Shown: positions 40,891 to 49,890, counted from the first letter of the stretch. The stretch is DNA of 64,000 nucleotides from JACCTU01 sp963788055 (GCA_963788055.1 CAWBFA010000001.1:372001-436000); one strand, 5' to 3'. Notes: generated by a model from the letters alone, not told the origin. Numbers and translations are program-made.

Positions 40891-40977
40891 CTGGTTGCGC
40901 AAGTCGCGAATCCGCTAGCGCGGATCCGCGACGCGCGAAGACCCCTAAAGGCGGCCGCTTCGCGGCCGCTGTCGCAG
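40882..40977 (+). repeat. Palindromic tandem repeat, unit 1
   Basis: The unit starts with GCGCTCTAG, which includes the last codon and stop of the dehydrogenase gene. It contains a 13-bp hairpin (GTCGCGAATCCGC / GCGGATCCGCGAC, one mismatch, loop TAGC) and a second hairpin, GCGGCCGC-TTC-GCGGCCGC. It probably works as a transcription terminator between converging genes. Confidence 0.85.
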
Positions 40978-40987
40978 GATTTCGCGA

Positions 40988-41082
40988 GCGCTCTAGTTAG
41001 CTGCGCAAGTCGCGAATCCGCTAGCGCGGATCCGCGACGCGCGAAGACCCCTAAGGCGGCCGCTTCGCGGCCGCTGTCGCAG
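40988..41082 (+). repeat. Palindromic tandem repeat, unit 2
   Basis: Nearly identical to unit 1 with a period of 106 bases, one A fewer in the CCCCTAA run and TTAGCTGCG for CTGGTTGCG. Since it too begins GCGCTCTAG, the duplicated piece included the gene's end. Stretch 40891-41097 has no gene. Confidence 0.85.
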
Positions 41083-41097
41083 CGAGTTCAATGGGCC

Positions 41098-41655
41098 CTA
41101 GACCGCGAGCTTGAGGCGCGCCGACCACGCCTCGATGCAGGCGTGCGCGATCAGCGGGTCGAACTGGGTGCCGGCGCAGCGGCGAAGCTCCTCGAGGGCG
41201 GCGCGGATGGTGAGCGTCGCGCGGTACGGCCGGTGCGAGGTCATCGCGTCGTAGGCGTCCGCGATGCAGACGAGCCGTGCCTCGGCCGGGATCGCCTCTC
41301 CGGCAATCCTGCCGGGATAGCCGGTGCCGTCCCAGCGCTCATGGTGGTGGAGGATCGCCGGCAGCGCACGCCGCGCACCGGGGAGCGACGAGACGAGCAC
41401 CGCACCGGCGGCCGGGTGTCTGCGAACCTCGGCGAGCTCGATCGGCGTGAGCGGCCCCGGCTTGGCGAGGATCGCCGCCGGAACTGCGAGCTTGCCGACG
41501 TCGTGGAGGAGGCTGCCCGCGCGAACGTTCCCGAGGACCTCGTCGCTCCACCCGAGTGTCCGCGCCGCCGAGACCGCCAGGGCGACGACCCGGTGCGCGT
41601 GACCCTGGGTCCAGGGATGCCGCGCCTCGACCGCCTCGGTCAGTTCGGCAAGCAT
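41098..41655 (-). CDS. HD-GYP-domain protein (c-di-GMP phosphodiesterase-like)
   Basis: About 185 residues, almost only the HD-GYP domain: HPWTQGHAHRVVALAVSAAR, the SLLHDVGKLAVP HD motif, LHHHERWDGTGYPG with the GYP motif, IADAYDAMTSHRPYR and LRRCAGTQFDPLI. All metal ligands and GYP are kept, so it may degrade c-di-GMP. ATG 41655 is taken; the longer frame would run into the start of pntAA on the other strand. Confidence 0.87.
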   Translation of the reverse strand: MLAELTEAVEARHPWTQGHAHRVVALAVSAARTLGWSDEVLGNVRAGSLLHDVGKLAVPAAILAKPGPLTPIELAEVRRHPAAGAVLVSSLPGARRALPAILHHHERWDGTGYPGRIAGEAIPAEARLVCIADAYDAMTSHRPYRATLTIRAALEELRRCAGTQFDPLIAHACIEAWSARLKLAV

Positions 41656-41719
41656 GGACGCCAGACTTCGCGGTGGGCTCCTGCGTCCCTTCCCGTTGCA
41701 CACAAATAGGATCGTCGCG

Positions 41720-42805
41720 GTGAGAGTCGGGGTCACACGGGAGACCGCGGCCGGGGAGCGGCGCGTCGCGCTCGTCCCGGACTCCGTCGGTCGGCTCGCC
41801 CAGACCGGAATCGGCGTCGTCGTCGAGCCGGGGGCCGGCGTCGAGGCCTCCTACCCCGACGATGCGTACCGCGAGGCCGGCGCGGAACTCGGGCCTGCCT
41901 GGGACGCGGACGCCGTCGTCAAGGTCCAAGCGCCCGCGGCCGCAGAGGTCGAGCGGCTGCATGACGGCCAGGTGCTGATCGGCTTTCTCCAGCCACTGAC
42001 CGACCGCGCGGGAATCGACCGGCTCGCGGCCCGGGGCGTGGTCGCGTTCGCGATGGAGTCAATTCCGCGGATCACGCGTGCGCAGGCGATGGACGCGCTC
42101 TCGTCGCAGGCGACCGTCTCGGGGTACAAGGCCGCGCTGATCGCGGCCGACCGGCTCCCCCGCTTCCTGCCCATGCTGATGACCGCGGCCGGCACAGTGC
42201 CGCCTGCGAAGGTGCTCGTGCTCGGCGCCGGCGTCGCGGGACTGCAGGCGATCGCGACGGCGCGGCGGCTCGGAGCGGTCGTCTCGGGCTTCGACGTGCG
42301 GCCTGTCGTGCGTGAGCAGGTCGAGTCGCTCGGCGCCGCGTTCCTCGACCTCGGCGTCGTCGGTGAGGAGACCGAGGGCGGGTACGCGCGTGAGCTGACC
42401 GAGGACGAGCAGAGGAAGCAGCAGGAAGCGCTCGAGCAGCGCATCCCGGAGTTCGATGCCGTGATCACCACGGCGGCGATCCCGGGGCGCGCGGCGCCGC
42501 GGCTGATTCCGGCGAGCGCGGTCCGCGCGATGCGCCCCGGATCGGTGATCGTCGACCTCGCGGCGGAGACCGGTGGAAACTGCGAGCTGACGCGCCCGGG
42601 CGAGGAGTTCTCGGAGGGCGGCGTCACGATCGTCGGGCTCACGAACCTCGCGAGCACGATGGCGTACGACGCGTCGCGTCTGTACTCGCGCAACGTCACG
42701 TCTCTGCTGCAGCATCTGGCGCCCGAGGGCGAGCTGCGGCTGGACTTCGACGACGAGATCGTCGCCGGAGCGTGCGTCACGCGGCGTGACGGGGTGCCTG
42801 CGTGA
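41720..42805 (+). CDS. pntAA: NAD(P) transhydrogenase subunit alpha, part 1
   Basis: 361 residues. RVGVTRETAAGERRVALVPD at the N-terminus, TRAQAMDALSSQATVSGYKA (the RQD-loop region has QA), VLVLGAGVAGLQAIATARRL for NAD binding and VIVDLAAETGGNCELT are hallmarks of domain I. It passes hydride from NADH to NADP+ with domain III of PntB. GTG 41720; its stop overlaps pntAB by 4 bases. Confidence 0.93.
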   Translation: MRVGVTRETAAGERRVALVPDSVGRLAQTGIGVVVEPGAGVEASYPDDAYREAGAELGPAWDADAVVKVQAPAAAEVERLHDGQVLIGFLQPLTDRAGIDRLAARGVVAFAMESIPRITRAQAMDALSSQATVSGYKAALIAADRLPRFLPMLMTAAGTVPPAKVLVLGAGVAGLQAIATARRLGAVVSGFDVRPVVREQVESLGAAFLDLGVVGEETEGGYARELTEDEQRKQQEALEQRIPEFDAVITTAAIPGRAAPRLIPASAVRAMRPGSVIVDLAAETGGNCELTRPGEEFSEGGVTIVGLTNLASTMAYDASRLYSRNVTSLLQHLAPEGELRLDFDDEIVAGACVTRRDGVPA

Positions 42806-43104
42806 ACGTTCTGCTCGTGCTCGAGCTGACGATCTTCGCGCTCGCGATCTTCGTCGGGTTCGAGGTGATCTCGAAGGTGCCGGCGATGCTGCACACCCCG
42901 CTGATGTCGGGAACGAACGCGATCCACGGCATCGTCCTGATCGGCGCAATGCTGATCGTCGGAACCGCCGACTCGACGATCGAGCAGGTGCTCGGCTTCG
43001 TCGCGGTCGTGTTCGGGACGATCAATGTCGTCGGCGGCTTCCTCGTCACCGACCGCATGCTCGAGATGTTCAAGCAGCGTCGGCCGGACGAGCCGGACGG
43101 ATGA
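42802..43104 (+). CDS. pntAB: NAD(P) transhydrogenase subunit alpha, part 2
   Basis: 100 residues with three hydrophobic segments (LLVLELTIFALAIFVGFEVI, HGIVLIGAMLIVG, VLGFVAVVFGTINVVGGFLV) and the conserved HTPLMSGTNAIHG motif. It is the short proton-channel half of domain II, encoded separately as in many actinobacteria. Overlaps both neighbours by 4 bases. Confidence 0.93.
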   Translation: MNVLLVLELTIFALAIFVGFEVISKVPAMLHTPLMSGTNAIHGIVLIGAMLIVGTADSTIEQVLGFVAVVFGTINVVGGFLVTDRMLEMFKQRRPDEPDG

Positions 43105-44495
43105 GCCGCACCTGGATCGACGTCGCGTACCTCGTCGCCGCGATCCTGCTGATCGTCGGCGTCAAGCGGCTCTCACACCCTCGTACTGCACGATCGGGGA
43201 ACTGGATCGCCGCCGTGGGGATGTCGATCGCCGTCGGCTTCACCTTCTTCATCAGAGAGATCGACTCGTACTGGCTGATGCTCACGGGAATCGCCGTCGG
43301 CTCGGTGATCGGCGTGCTCTCGGCGCGGGCCGTCAAGATGACGCAGATCCCGCAGATGGTCGCCCTGTTCAACGGCGTGGGCGGCGGAGCGGCTGCGCTG
43401 ATCGCCGCGTCCGAGTTCCACCGCCACGCGCCGGAGTCGGGCGGGCTCGCGGGAGAACTGCTCGTCGGGATCCTCTTCTCGGCGGTGATCGGGTCGGTCA
43501 GCTTCTGGGGGTCGCTCGTCGCCTTCGGGAAGCTGCAGGAACTGATCGCCGGGCGGCCGCTCGTCTTCCCCGGCCAGAACGTGTTCAACGCGGTGCTCGG
43601 GCTGGTGCTCGTCGCGCTCGTCGCGTTGACGGCAGTGACCGAGAACGGGCTCTGGCTCGTGCTGTTGATGCTTGCCGCCGCGGTACTCGGCGTACTGTTC
43701 GTGCTTCCGATCGGGGGCGCCGACATGCCGGTCGTGATCTCGCTGTTGAACGCGTGCACCGGCCTCGCGGCCGCCTCGACGGGCTTCGTACTGCACAACA
43801 CCGCGCTGATCATCGGCGGGACGATCGTCGGCGCGTCGGGGACGCTCCTCACCGTGATGATGGGACGCGCGATGGGCCGGCCGCTCGTGCAAACGCTCTT
43901 CGGCGCGTTCGGCGCGACGCCGGCGACCGCGCCTGCGATGGCCGGCGCCTCGGCCAACGGCGCGAGCGTGCGCACCGCCTCGCCGGAAGACATCGGGTTC
44001 ATGCTCGCGTACGCGCATCGCGTCGTTTTCGTCCCGGGCTACGGCCTCGCGGTCGCGCAGGCTCAGCACGACGTCCGGGCCCTCGGTGAGCTGCTCGAGA
44101 GCAAAGGTGTCGACGTCCGCTACGCGATCCACCCCGTCGCGGGGCGAATGCCGGGCCACATGAACGTGCTGCTCGCGGAAGCGAACGTCCCCTACGACGA
44201 GCTCTTCGAGATGGACGAGATCAACCCGGAGTTCCCGCAGACAGACGTCGTCGTCGTGGTCGGAGCGAACGACGTGGTCAACCCTGCGGCCAGGAGCTCA
44301 CCCGGTAGCCCGATCTACGGCATGCCGATCCTCGACGTCGACAAGGCGCACAACGTCGTGGTGATCAAGCGCTCGCTCGCGACGGGGTTCGCGGGTGTCG
44401 ACAATCCGCTCTTCTACGAACCGAAGACCGTGATGCTCTTCGACGACGCGAAGACCGCACTCGAGCGGCTCGTCGCGGCGGTCAAGGCGGTTTGA
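43101..44495 (+). CDS. pntB: NAD(P) transhydrogenase subunit beta
   Basis: 464 residues. About nine membrane helices (WIDVAYLVAAILLIVGVKRL, QIPQMVALFNGVGGGAAALI, LIIGGTIVGASGTLLTVMMG) form the rest of the proton channel. The C-terminal domain III binds NADP(H): VVFVPGYGLAVAQAQHDV, HPVAGRMPGHMNVLLAEANV, VVVVVGANDVVNPAA. It couples proton flow to NADPH formation. ATG 43101. Confidence 0.95.
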   Translation: MSRTWIDVAYLVAAILLIVGVKRLSHPRTARSGNWIAAVGMSIAVGFTFFIREIDSYWLMLTGIAVGSVIGVLSARAVKMTQIPQMVALFNGVGGGAAALIAASEFHRHAPESGGLAGELLVGILFSAVIGSVSFWGSLVAFGKLQELIAGRPLVFPGQNVFNAVLGLVLVALVALTAVTENGLWLVLLMLAAAVLGVLFVLPIGGADMPVVISLLNACTGLAAASTGFVLHNTALIIGGTIVGASGTLLTVMMGRAMGRPLVQTLFGAFGATPATAPAMAGASANGASVRTASPEDIGFMLAYAHRVVFVPGYGLAVAQAQHDVRALGELLESKGVDVRYAIHPVAGRMPGHMNVLLAEANVPYDELFEMDEINPEFPQTDVVVVVGANDVVNPAARSSPGSPIYGMPILDVDKAHNVVVIKRSLATGFAGVDNPLFYEPKTVMLFDDAKTALERLVAAVKAV

Positions 44496-45439
44496 GCCTG
44501 CCCGACGTCCCGTTCTTCGACGGCGCCGCCGTTGAGGAGGCGGTCGCACCGGAGCGCGCGCTGGAGGCAGTCCGCGACGCGTTCGTTGCGTATGCGCGCG
44601 GCGAGTGGACGATGCCGCCGAAGGTCTACGTGCACGCCTATCCCGCCGGCGATTTCCGCGCCATGCCTGCGCTCGGCGGAGGGCACGCGCTCCTCAAGTG
44701 GGTGACCTCGTTCCCAGGGAACCCCGCCGTCGGGCTCCCGACGGTCATGGGGGTCGTGCTCGTCTCCGACGCCTCGAACGGCGTGTTGCGCGCGGTGCTC
44801 GATGCTGGGGCCGTGACCGCGCTCCGGACCGGCGCCGCCGCGGTGCTCGCGGCTGAGACGCTCGGCCGGGCGGACGCCGGAAGCGCTGCGGTGATCGGCG
44901 CCGGTGTCAACGGTCGCGCAGCGGCGCGGACGTTCCTCGCCCGCGGGCGGCAGGTAGCGATGTGGGACACGGATGCGGAGACGGCCCGACGCGTCGCGGC
45001 GGAGCTCGGTGCGGACGTCGCCGCGTCCCGCGAGGAGGCGCTCGGCGCAGACCTCGTCGTCACCGTCACGCCGGGACGCGAGGTGCTGATCGCCGAGGGT
45101 GCACTCGTCGCGGGCCAGCACGCCTCGCTGATGGGAGCGGACGGCCCGGGCAAACAGGAGATCGCCGTCGAGGAGCTCGCGCGCGTGCGCGTGTTCTCCG
45201 ACGAGTGGGAGCAGGCGAGCCACGGTGGCGACATCGCCTACGCGGTCGAGGCCGGTGTGCTCGAGCGCGATGACGTGATCGAGCTCGGAGCGGTGCTCGC
45301 AGGATCCGCTGAGGGACGGCGCTCGCCCGAGGAGGTCACGGTCTTCGACTCGACCGGACTCGCGATCCAGGACCTCGCGATCGCGCTCGCGGCGCTCGAG
45401 CGGGTCGACGAGCTCGACCTGCCGAGGATCAGCCTCTAG
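44492..45439 (+). CDS. Ornithine cyclodeaminase / mu-crystallin family protein
   Basis: 315 residues: MPPKVYVHAYPAGDFRAMPA, WVTSFPGNPAVGLPTVMGVV, TALRTGAAAVLAAETLGRAD, the NAD motif AAVIGAGVNGRAAARTFLAR, and SLMGADGPGKQEIAVEEL. Members are ornithine cyclodeaminases, alanine or lysine-related dehydrogenases; the exact substrate is open. TTG 44492 overlaps the pntB stop, so it may be translated with that operon. Stop overlaps the converging FAD gene by 4 bases. Confidence 0.85.
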   Translation: MSLPDVPFFDGAAVEEAVAPERALEAVRDAFVAYARGEWTMPPKVYVHAYPAGDFRAMPALGGGHALLKWVTSFPGNPAVGLPTVMGVVLVSDASNGVLRAVLDAGAVTALRTGAAAVLAAETLGRADAGSAAVIGAGVNGRAAARTFLARGRQVAMWDTDAETARRVAAELGADVAASREEALGADLVVTVTPGREVLIAEGALVAGQHASLMGADGPGKQEIAVEELARVRVFSDEWEQASHGGDIAYAVEAGVLERDDVIELGAVLAGSAEGRRSPEEVTVFDSTGLAIQDLAIALAALERVDELDLPRISL

Positions 45440-46572
45440 GAAACAACGGCGACGCGCGCCGGCTCGAGCAGGTCGAGGATCGGGTCACGGTCGCCCTGGA
45501 GCGCGCGCGCGACGAGCTCGCCCGACGCGAAGCCGAGCACGTTCCCGTGGCCGGAGTACCCCGCTGCGACGTAGACGCGGGGGGCACGGGGAAGCTGTCC
45601 CACGAGCGGGAGCAGGTCGTCGGTCGTGCCCCAGATCCCCGCCCAGCGGTGCGTGACGCGGGGGGCGCGCCCGAGGAGTTCGCGTGCGAGCGCCTCGATC
45701 TGCGATTGCACGGCGTCGGTCACCGACTCGTCGTCGGTCCATTCGTCGTCGGCACCGGCGTCGCGCGAGCCGCCGATCACCAGCCGTCTGTCACGCGTCT
45801 GGTGCCAGTAGTCGAGCCCGTAGCGCGCGTAGTGCGGCCGCTCGAACAAGAGCTTGGGCAGCGACTCGGTCACCAGCACCTGGCCTCGGGTCGCACGGAC
45901 GCGTGCGTCGAGCTCGGGCACGAGCCCGTGTCCGAGCCCGTCCGTCGCAATGACCACGCGCTCCGCTTCGAGCTCGTCGAGCGAGCCGACGCGACTGCCT
46001 TCGCGCAGCTCGGCTCCTGCAGCGGCCGCGAGCCGGGCCAGGCTGCGGACCCAGCGCGCGGGCTGGATCGCCCCGTCGGGCGGGTGCACGAGCCCCGCGG
46101 CGAACCGTCCGCGCAACGGCGGTCTGAGCTCGTCCGCGTCGAGCCACTCGGCCGCGAACCCGTCCTCAACAAGAGCGTCGAACTCTGCGCGCAGCTCTGT
46201 TCGCTCCGCCTCGTCGACCGCGAGCCGAAGGCTGCCGAGCGCCCGGAACGAGTCGCCCGCGATCGAGGCGAGCCGCGCCTGCGCCTGCTCTGTCAGTTGC
46301 CAGTATGCGCGCGCCGAGTCGCGACCGAGCTGCGTTCGAGCGACGTCGTACGCCATCGCGCCGCCGCGCAGCGCGAAGCCGCCGTTTCGGCCGCTCGCGC
46401 CACCCGCGATCTCGCGCGCCTCGTGCAATCGCACGCGTAGCCCCGCTTGCGCGAGCGCAAGCGCACACGAGCAGCCGGTAACACCGCCGCCGACGATCTC
46501 GACCTCGGGCACGCCCGCGAGGGCGGTCCGCGGCAGCGGCTCCCCCCGCTCCTCGAGCCAGTACGACGCCAT
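45436..46572 (-). CDS. FAD-dependent oxidoreductase (DAO family)
   Basis: 378 residues. The FAD motif VEIVGGGVTGCSCALALAQA lies after a short lead, then GGASGRNGGFALRGG, RLAAAAGAELREGSRVGSLD, RVVIATDGLGHGLVPEL and VYVAAGYSGHGNVLGFASGE, as in the puuB/ordL-like amine oxidases. The substrate is probably an amino acid or amine. ATG 46572 lies within the 126-bp duplicated segment; a second copy of its first ~10 codons (MASYWLEERG) remains at the other copy. Confidence 0.88.
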   Translation of the reverse strand: MASYWLEERGEPLPRTALAGVPEVEIVGGGVTGCSCALALAQAGLRVRLHEAREIAGGASGRNGGFALRGGAMAYDVARTQLGRDSARAYWQLTEQAQARLASIAGDSFRALGSLRLAVDEAERTELRAEFDALVEDGFAAEWLDADELRPPLRGRFAAGLVHPPDGAIQPARWVRSLARLAAAAGAELREGSRVGSLDELEAERVVIATDGLGHGLVPELDARVRATRGQVLVTESLPKLLFERPHYARYGLDYWHQTRDRRLVIGGSRDAGADDEWTDDESVTDAVQSQIEALARELLGRAPRVTHRWAGIWGTTDDLLPLVGQLPRAPRVYVAAGYSGHGNVLGFASGELVARALQGDRDPILDLLEPARVAVVS

Positions 46573-46672
46573 GCGTCGATCGTAGTCACCGCCGTGTCTG
46601 GCGGTACACGCCGTCGCTCGTCGCGACGAGCCCCGCGAGCTCGAGCTCGGAGAGCGCCGCCGCCGCCACGCC
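46547..46672 (+). repeat. 126-bp direct duplication, copy 1
   Basis: It contains the first codons of the FAD gene, the intergenic bases and a duplicate of the last ~28 codons of dprA (...DGVYRQTRR). It differs from copy 2 at four positions by my alignment. It brackets a 742-bp insert. Confidence 0.9.
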
Positions 46673-46674
46673 CC

Positions 46675-46710
46675 AAAAAAGACGGCTCCGGTGAACGTGC
46701 CGGAGCCGTC
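46675..46710 (-). terminator. Rho-independent terminator of the secreted-protein gene
   Basis: A perfect 11-bp stem, GACGGCTCCGG / CCGGAGCCGTC, with loop TGAACGTG is flanked on the left by AAAAAA, which is a U tract in the minus-strand transcript. It lies 37 bases beyond the stop at 46747. Confidence 0.9.
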
Positions 46711-46746
46711 GGAGGATCAGCCGCGCCAGGCGGGTGCCGACCGGAG

Positions 46747-47203
46747 CTACTCCTCCTCGACCGGAATGCCGCACGACACGGCTGCTTCCTCGAGCGCCGT
46801 GAAGATCTCGCTGTTCTCCAGGTGGTCGATGCCCTTGCCGTTACCGAGCACTGACTCGTTCGGGTTGTTGTGGGCGAGGACGCCGCCCGCGGCCGCGTGT
46901 TCGTTCTCGCCGCCGGCGACGCCGATGCCGAGCGCGAAGTAGAGCGGTTGTCCCGACTCGGAGTAGGCGTCGCTCGCACACTGCGCATCCTCGCTCGTGA
47001 CCTCGATGCCGATCTGGGCGAGCGTCTGCTGGAGCGCCTGGACCGCTGCTGAAGTCGAAGAGCAGCCACTTGCCTGACATCGTCGACTGCTTCAGCCCCT
47101 GCAGCGACGACGAAACGCGGATGCAGTCGAACGCGAGCGCCGAACCGGCTCCAAGCAGCGCGAACGCGAGCACGGCGACCACGATTGCAAGACGTTGCTT
47201 CAA
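46747..47203 (-). pseudogene. Small secreted protein, frameshifted
   Basis: TTG 47203, with GAGGGAG 8 bases upstream, starts a signal peptide (KQRLAIVVAVLAFALLGAGS, then ALAFDC) and the segment SSSLQGLKQSTMSGKWLLFD. After a one-base shift near 47046 another frame continues VQALQQTLAQIGIEVTSEDA, YFALGIGVAGGENEHAAAGG and FTALEEAAVSCGIPVEEE to a TAG. Joined it is ~150 residues with a few cysteines. No family recognised. It has its own ribosome site and terminator, so it looks like a working gene with an indel error. It lies inside the insert at the dprA end. Confidence 0.65.
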
Positions 47204-47319
47204 GAAGTCACTCCCTCTCGATATCTCTCTAGAAGACACTCTGTGTGCACGCCAGCCTGACGGTTGGACGCGCGGCTGTCCAGGTTCGGCGTGCGTCCGA
47301 CCCCCTTGGTTCGTCTGGC

Positions 47320-47403
47320 GGCAGAGAACACCGCGGCGGATCTGCACACTCGCGAAGCGGTGCCGCAGATCGTGCGGATGGCGGTGAACGATCACGGCTG
47401 CCT
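47320..47403 (-). pseudogene. Tyrosine recombinase remnant (HxxR-box segment)
   Basis: One frame reads HPHDLRHRFASVQIRRG, the HxLRHTFAS box that holds two catalytic residues (His, Arg) of tyrosine integrases. The flanking residues do not continue the family and the catalytic tyrosine is absent, so it is a short fossil. It lies between the secreted-protein gene and copy 2 of the duplication. Stretch 47204-47414 shows nothing else. Confidence 0.65.
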
Positions 47404-47414
47404 GACACTTCCCT

Positions 47415-47540
47415 CGCTCCTCGAGCCAGTACGACGCCATGCGTCGATCGTCGTCACCGCCTTGTCCGCCGGTACACGCCGTCGCTCGTCGCGACGAGCC
47501 CCGCGAGCTCGAGCTCGGAGAGCGCCGCCGCCGCCACGCC
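47415..47540 (+). repeat. 126-bp direct duplication, copy 2
   Basis: This copy includes the true end of dprA (...DGVYRRTRR and stop at 47454) and the stump MASYWLEERG of the FAD gene. Together with copy 1 it marks where the insert entered the dprA/FAD-gene junction. Confidence 0.9.
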
Positions 47541-48436
47541 GGCGTCGAGGGCCGCCGAGCGCACGAGCTCGTCCGCGCTTGTCGGGCGGTCGAGCCGCTG
47601 GAGGATCGCTCGGGCCGGTTCGGTGAGGTCGACCTCGGCTTCCGCCGCGGTTCGAGCCCGAAGAGCTCGAGCACGTCGGCGGACGAGGTCAGCGGCGTCG
47701 CTCCGAGCCGGAGCAGCGTGTTCGTTCCCGCGCTCAGCGTTGAGGTGATCTCGCCCGGACACGCGTACACCTCGCGCCCTTCCTCGAGCGCGAAGTCCGC
47801 AGTGATCAGCGCGCCGCTCCGCTCGCGAGCCTCGACGACCACGGTGGCCTGCGCGAGCCCTGCGACGATCCGGTTCCGCGCCGGAAAGCGCCACGGCGCG
47901 GGCTCGACACCCGGTGCGTACTCTGAGACGACGAGCCCCGTGCCGGCGATCCGCCCGGCGAGCTGGGCGTGCGCAGCCGGGTAGTCACGGTCGACCCCGC
48001 AGCCGAGCACGGCGACGGTGGCGCCGCCCGCTTCGAGCGCGCCGCGGTGCGCCTCGCCGTCGACCCCGCGCGCGAGACCGCTGACCACCGTGAGCCCGGC
48101 CGCCGCAAGCTCGCGCCCGAGCATCCGGGAGACCTGCGCACCGTAACCCGAGCAGGCGCGAGCGCCGACGATCGCGACGGCGGGCTTCGAGAGAAGCTCG
48201 GGCTCGGCGCGTCCGCGAAGGAAGAGTCCCGACGGCGAGTCGCTGATCGCCCGCAGTAGGGGCGGAAACCGGCGGTCCGAGCGGCCGATCCACCTCAGGC
48301 CACGATGCTCCAGCGCTTCGACGTATGCGCGCGCGTCGAATTTCGCCGCGAAGGCCGCGAAGCGTGCGGTTCGCGCCTCGGTGCGCGGGTGGACGCCGCG
48401 CTCGGCCGCGAAGGCAGCGAGGGCAAGCTCACTCAC
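47454..48436 (-). pseudogene. dprA: DNA-processing protein DprA, frameshifted
   Basis: The main frame gives the N-terminal region and Rossmann-like DprA core: YVEALEHRGLRWIGRSDRRF, LLSKPAVAIVGARACSGYGA, GLTVVSGLARGVDGEAHRGA, SEYAPGVEPAPWRFPARNRI and RERSGALITADFALEEGREV. After a shift near 47645 the winged-helix end follows in another frame: ARAILQRLDRPTSADELV and AAAALSELELAGLVATSDG. DprA loads RecA on incoming single-stranded DNA. GTG 48436 overlaps the comM stop. An intact protein is likely if the indel is an error. Confidence 0.88.
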
Positions 48437-49890
48437 GGCCCCTTCAGCTCCTTCGGCGCACGGTAGGAGAGCGCCTCGGCGACGTGCGTGGCCTCGACCG
48501 CGTCGACTCCGGCGAGCGCGGCGATCGTCGCCGCGACGCGGGCGACGCGTGCTCGTCCTCGCCCCGACAGCGGCAGCTGGTCGACCGCCCGGGTGAGCAA
48601 GGCATCCGCCTTCACGTCTCGGGCGGGCACGCGCTCCCCGAGTCGGGAACGCGCCGCTGCGACGCGCTCGCGCACGGCCGCGGAGGCCTCGCCCTTCCCG
48701 GCCGCGAGCTCCACGGCGCGAGGCCGCGGCACCACGACGACGAGATCGAAGCGGTCGAGGAGCGCGCGGGAGAGCTTGTTGCCGTACGCGGCCAGTCGCT
48801 GCGCGGAGCACGTGCATGCAACGGCCGGATCCCCCCGCGCACCGCACGGACAGAGATTCATCGTCCCGACCAGCTGGAAGGACGCCGGGTAGAGCGCCGT
48901 CCCCTCGGCTCGGGCGACGCTGATCACGCCGTCCTCGAGCGGCTGTCGAAGCGCCTCGAGCGCCGGGCGGACGAATTCGGGGAGCTCGTCGAGCAGGAGC
49001 ACTCCATGGTGCGCGAGGCTCGCCTCCCCCGGTCGCGGCCCGCGTCCGCCGCCGACGATCGCCGCAGCGGATGCCGTGTGGTGCGGCGCGCGAAAGGGCG
49101 GGATCGTGACGAGCGGATGCTCGACGCGGAGGATGCCCGCGACCGAGTGGATCCGTGTCACCTCGAGCGAGGCAGACTCGTCGAGCTCGGGCAGGAGCCC
49201 GGGAAGCCGGCGCGCCAGCATCGTCTTCCCGGTGCCCGGCGGGCCGCCCAGGAGCAGGTTGTGCCGCCCGGCCGCCGCGATCTCGAGCGCGCGTCGAGCG
49301 CGTTCCTGGCCGTGGACGTCGGCGAGATCCGGTACGGCCGCCGGCGTTGCGCCGTTTCGAGGTGGGACAGGCTCGGGCTCCAGCTCGCCTCGAAGGTAGG
49401 CGACCGCTTCGGCCAGGTGCCACACGGGCACCGGCTCGATCCCGGCGAGCGCGGCCTCAGGTGCCGTCTGGGCAGCGCAGATGATCCGAGGCAGACTCGC
49501 CCGCTTCGCGCCCTCGGCGACCGCGAAGACACCCGCGACCGGGCGGACACGTCCATCGAGGGCGAGCTCGCCGTGGACAGCGTGCCGCTCGAGCTCGGCG
49601 CGCGGAATCTGGCCGGACGCGGCGAGCACCGCGAGCGCGATCGGCAGGTCGAAACCCGAACCCTCCTTGCGCAGCGCGGCCGGCGCGAGGTTGACCGTGA
49701 TCCGGCCTTCGGGCCACTCGCACTCCGCCGAGCGGACACCGCTGCGGACGCGCTCCTTCGCCTCCTGGCACGCGCGGTCGGCGAGCCCGACGATCGTGAA
49801 CGCGGGCAGCGCGCCCTGGAGATGGGCCTCGACCTCGACGCGACGAGCTTCGAGGCCGACCAGAGCATGCGTGACTGCGCGCGCGAGCAC
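48433..49890 (-). CDS. comM: YifB/ComM-family Mg-chelatase-like AAA ATPase
   Basis: 485 residues. The N-terminal Lon-protease-like domain (VEAHLQGALPAFTIVGLADR, GSGFDLPIALAVLAASGQIP) is followed by the AAA core with Walker A LLLGGPPGTGKTMLARRLPG, FRAPHHTASAAAIVGGG, Walker B GVLLLDELPEF, and a CPCGARGDPAVACTC cysteine cluster. ComM is a hexameric branch-migration helicase in natural transformation. GTG 49890. It is next to dprA, as usual. Confidence 0.93.
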   Translation of the reverse strand: MLARAVTHALVGLEARRVEVEAHLQGALPAFTIVGLADRACQEAKERVRSGVRSAECEWPEGRITVNLAPAALRKEGSGFDLPIALAVLAASGQIPRAELERHAVHGELALDGRVRPVAGVFAVAEGAKRASLPRIICAAQTAPEAALAGIEPVPVWHLAEAVAYLRGELEPEPVPPRNGATPAAVPDLADVHGQERARRALEIAAAGRHNLLLGGPPGTGKTMLARRLPGLLPELDESASLEVTRIHSVAGILRVEHPLVTIPPFRAPHHTASAAAIVGGGRGPRPGEASLAHHGVLLLDELPEFVRPALEALRQPLEDGVISVARAEGTALYPASFQLVGTMNLCPCGARGDPAVACTCSAQRLAAYGNKLSRALLDRFDLVVVVPRPRAVELAAGKGEASAAVRERVAAARSRLGERVPARDVKADALLTRAVDQLPLSGRGRARVARVAATIAALAGVDAVEATHVAEALSYRAPKELKGP

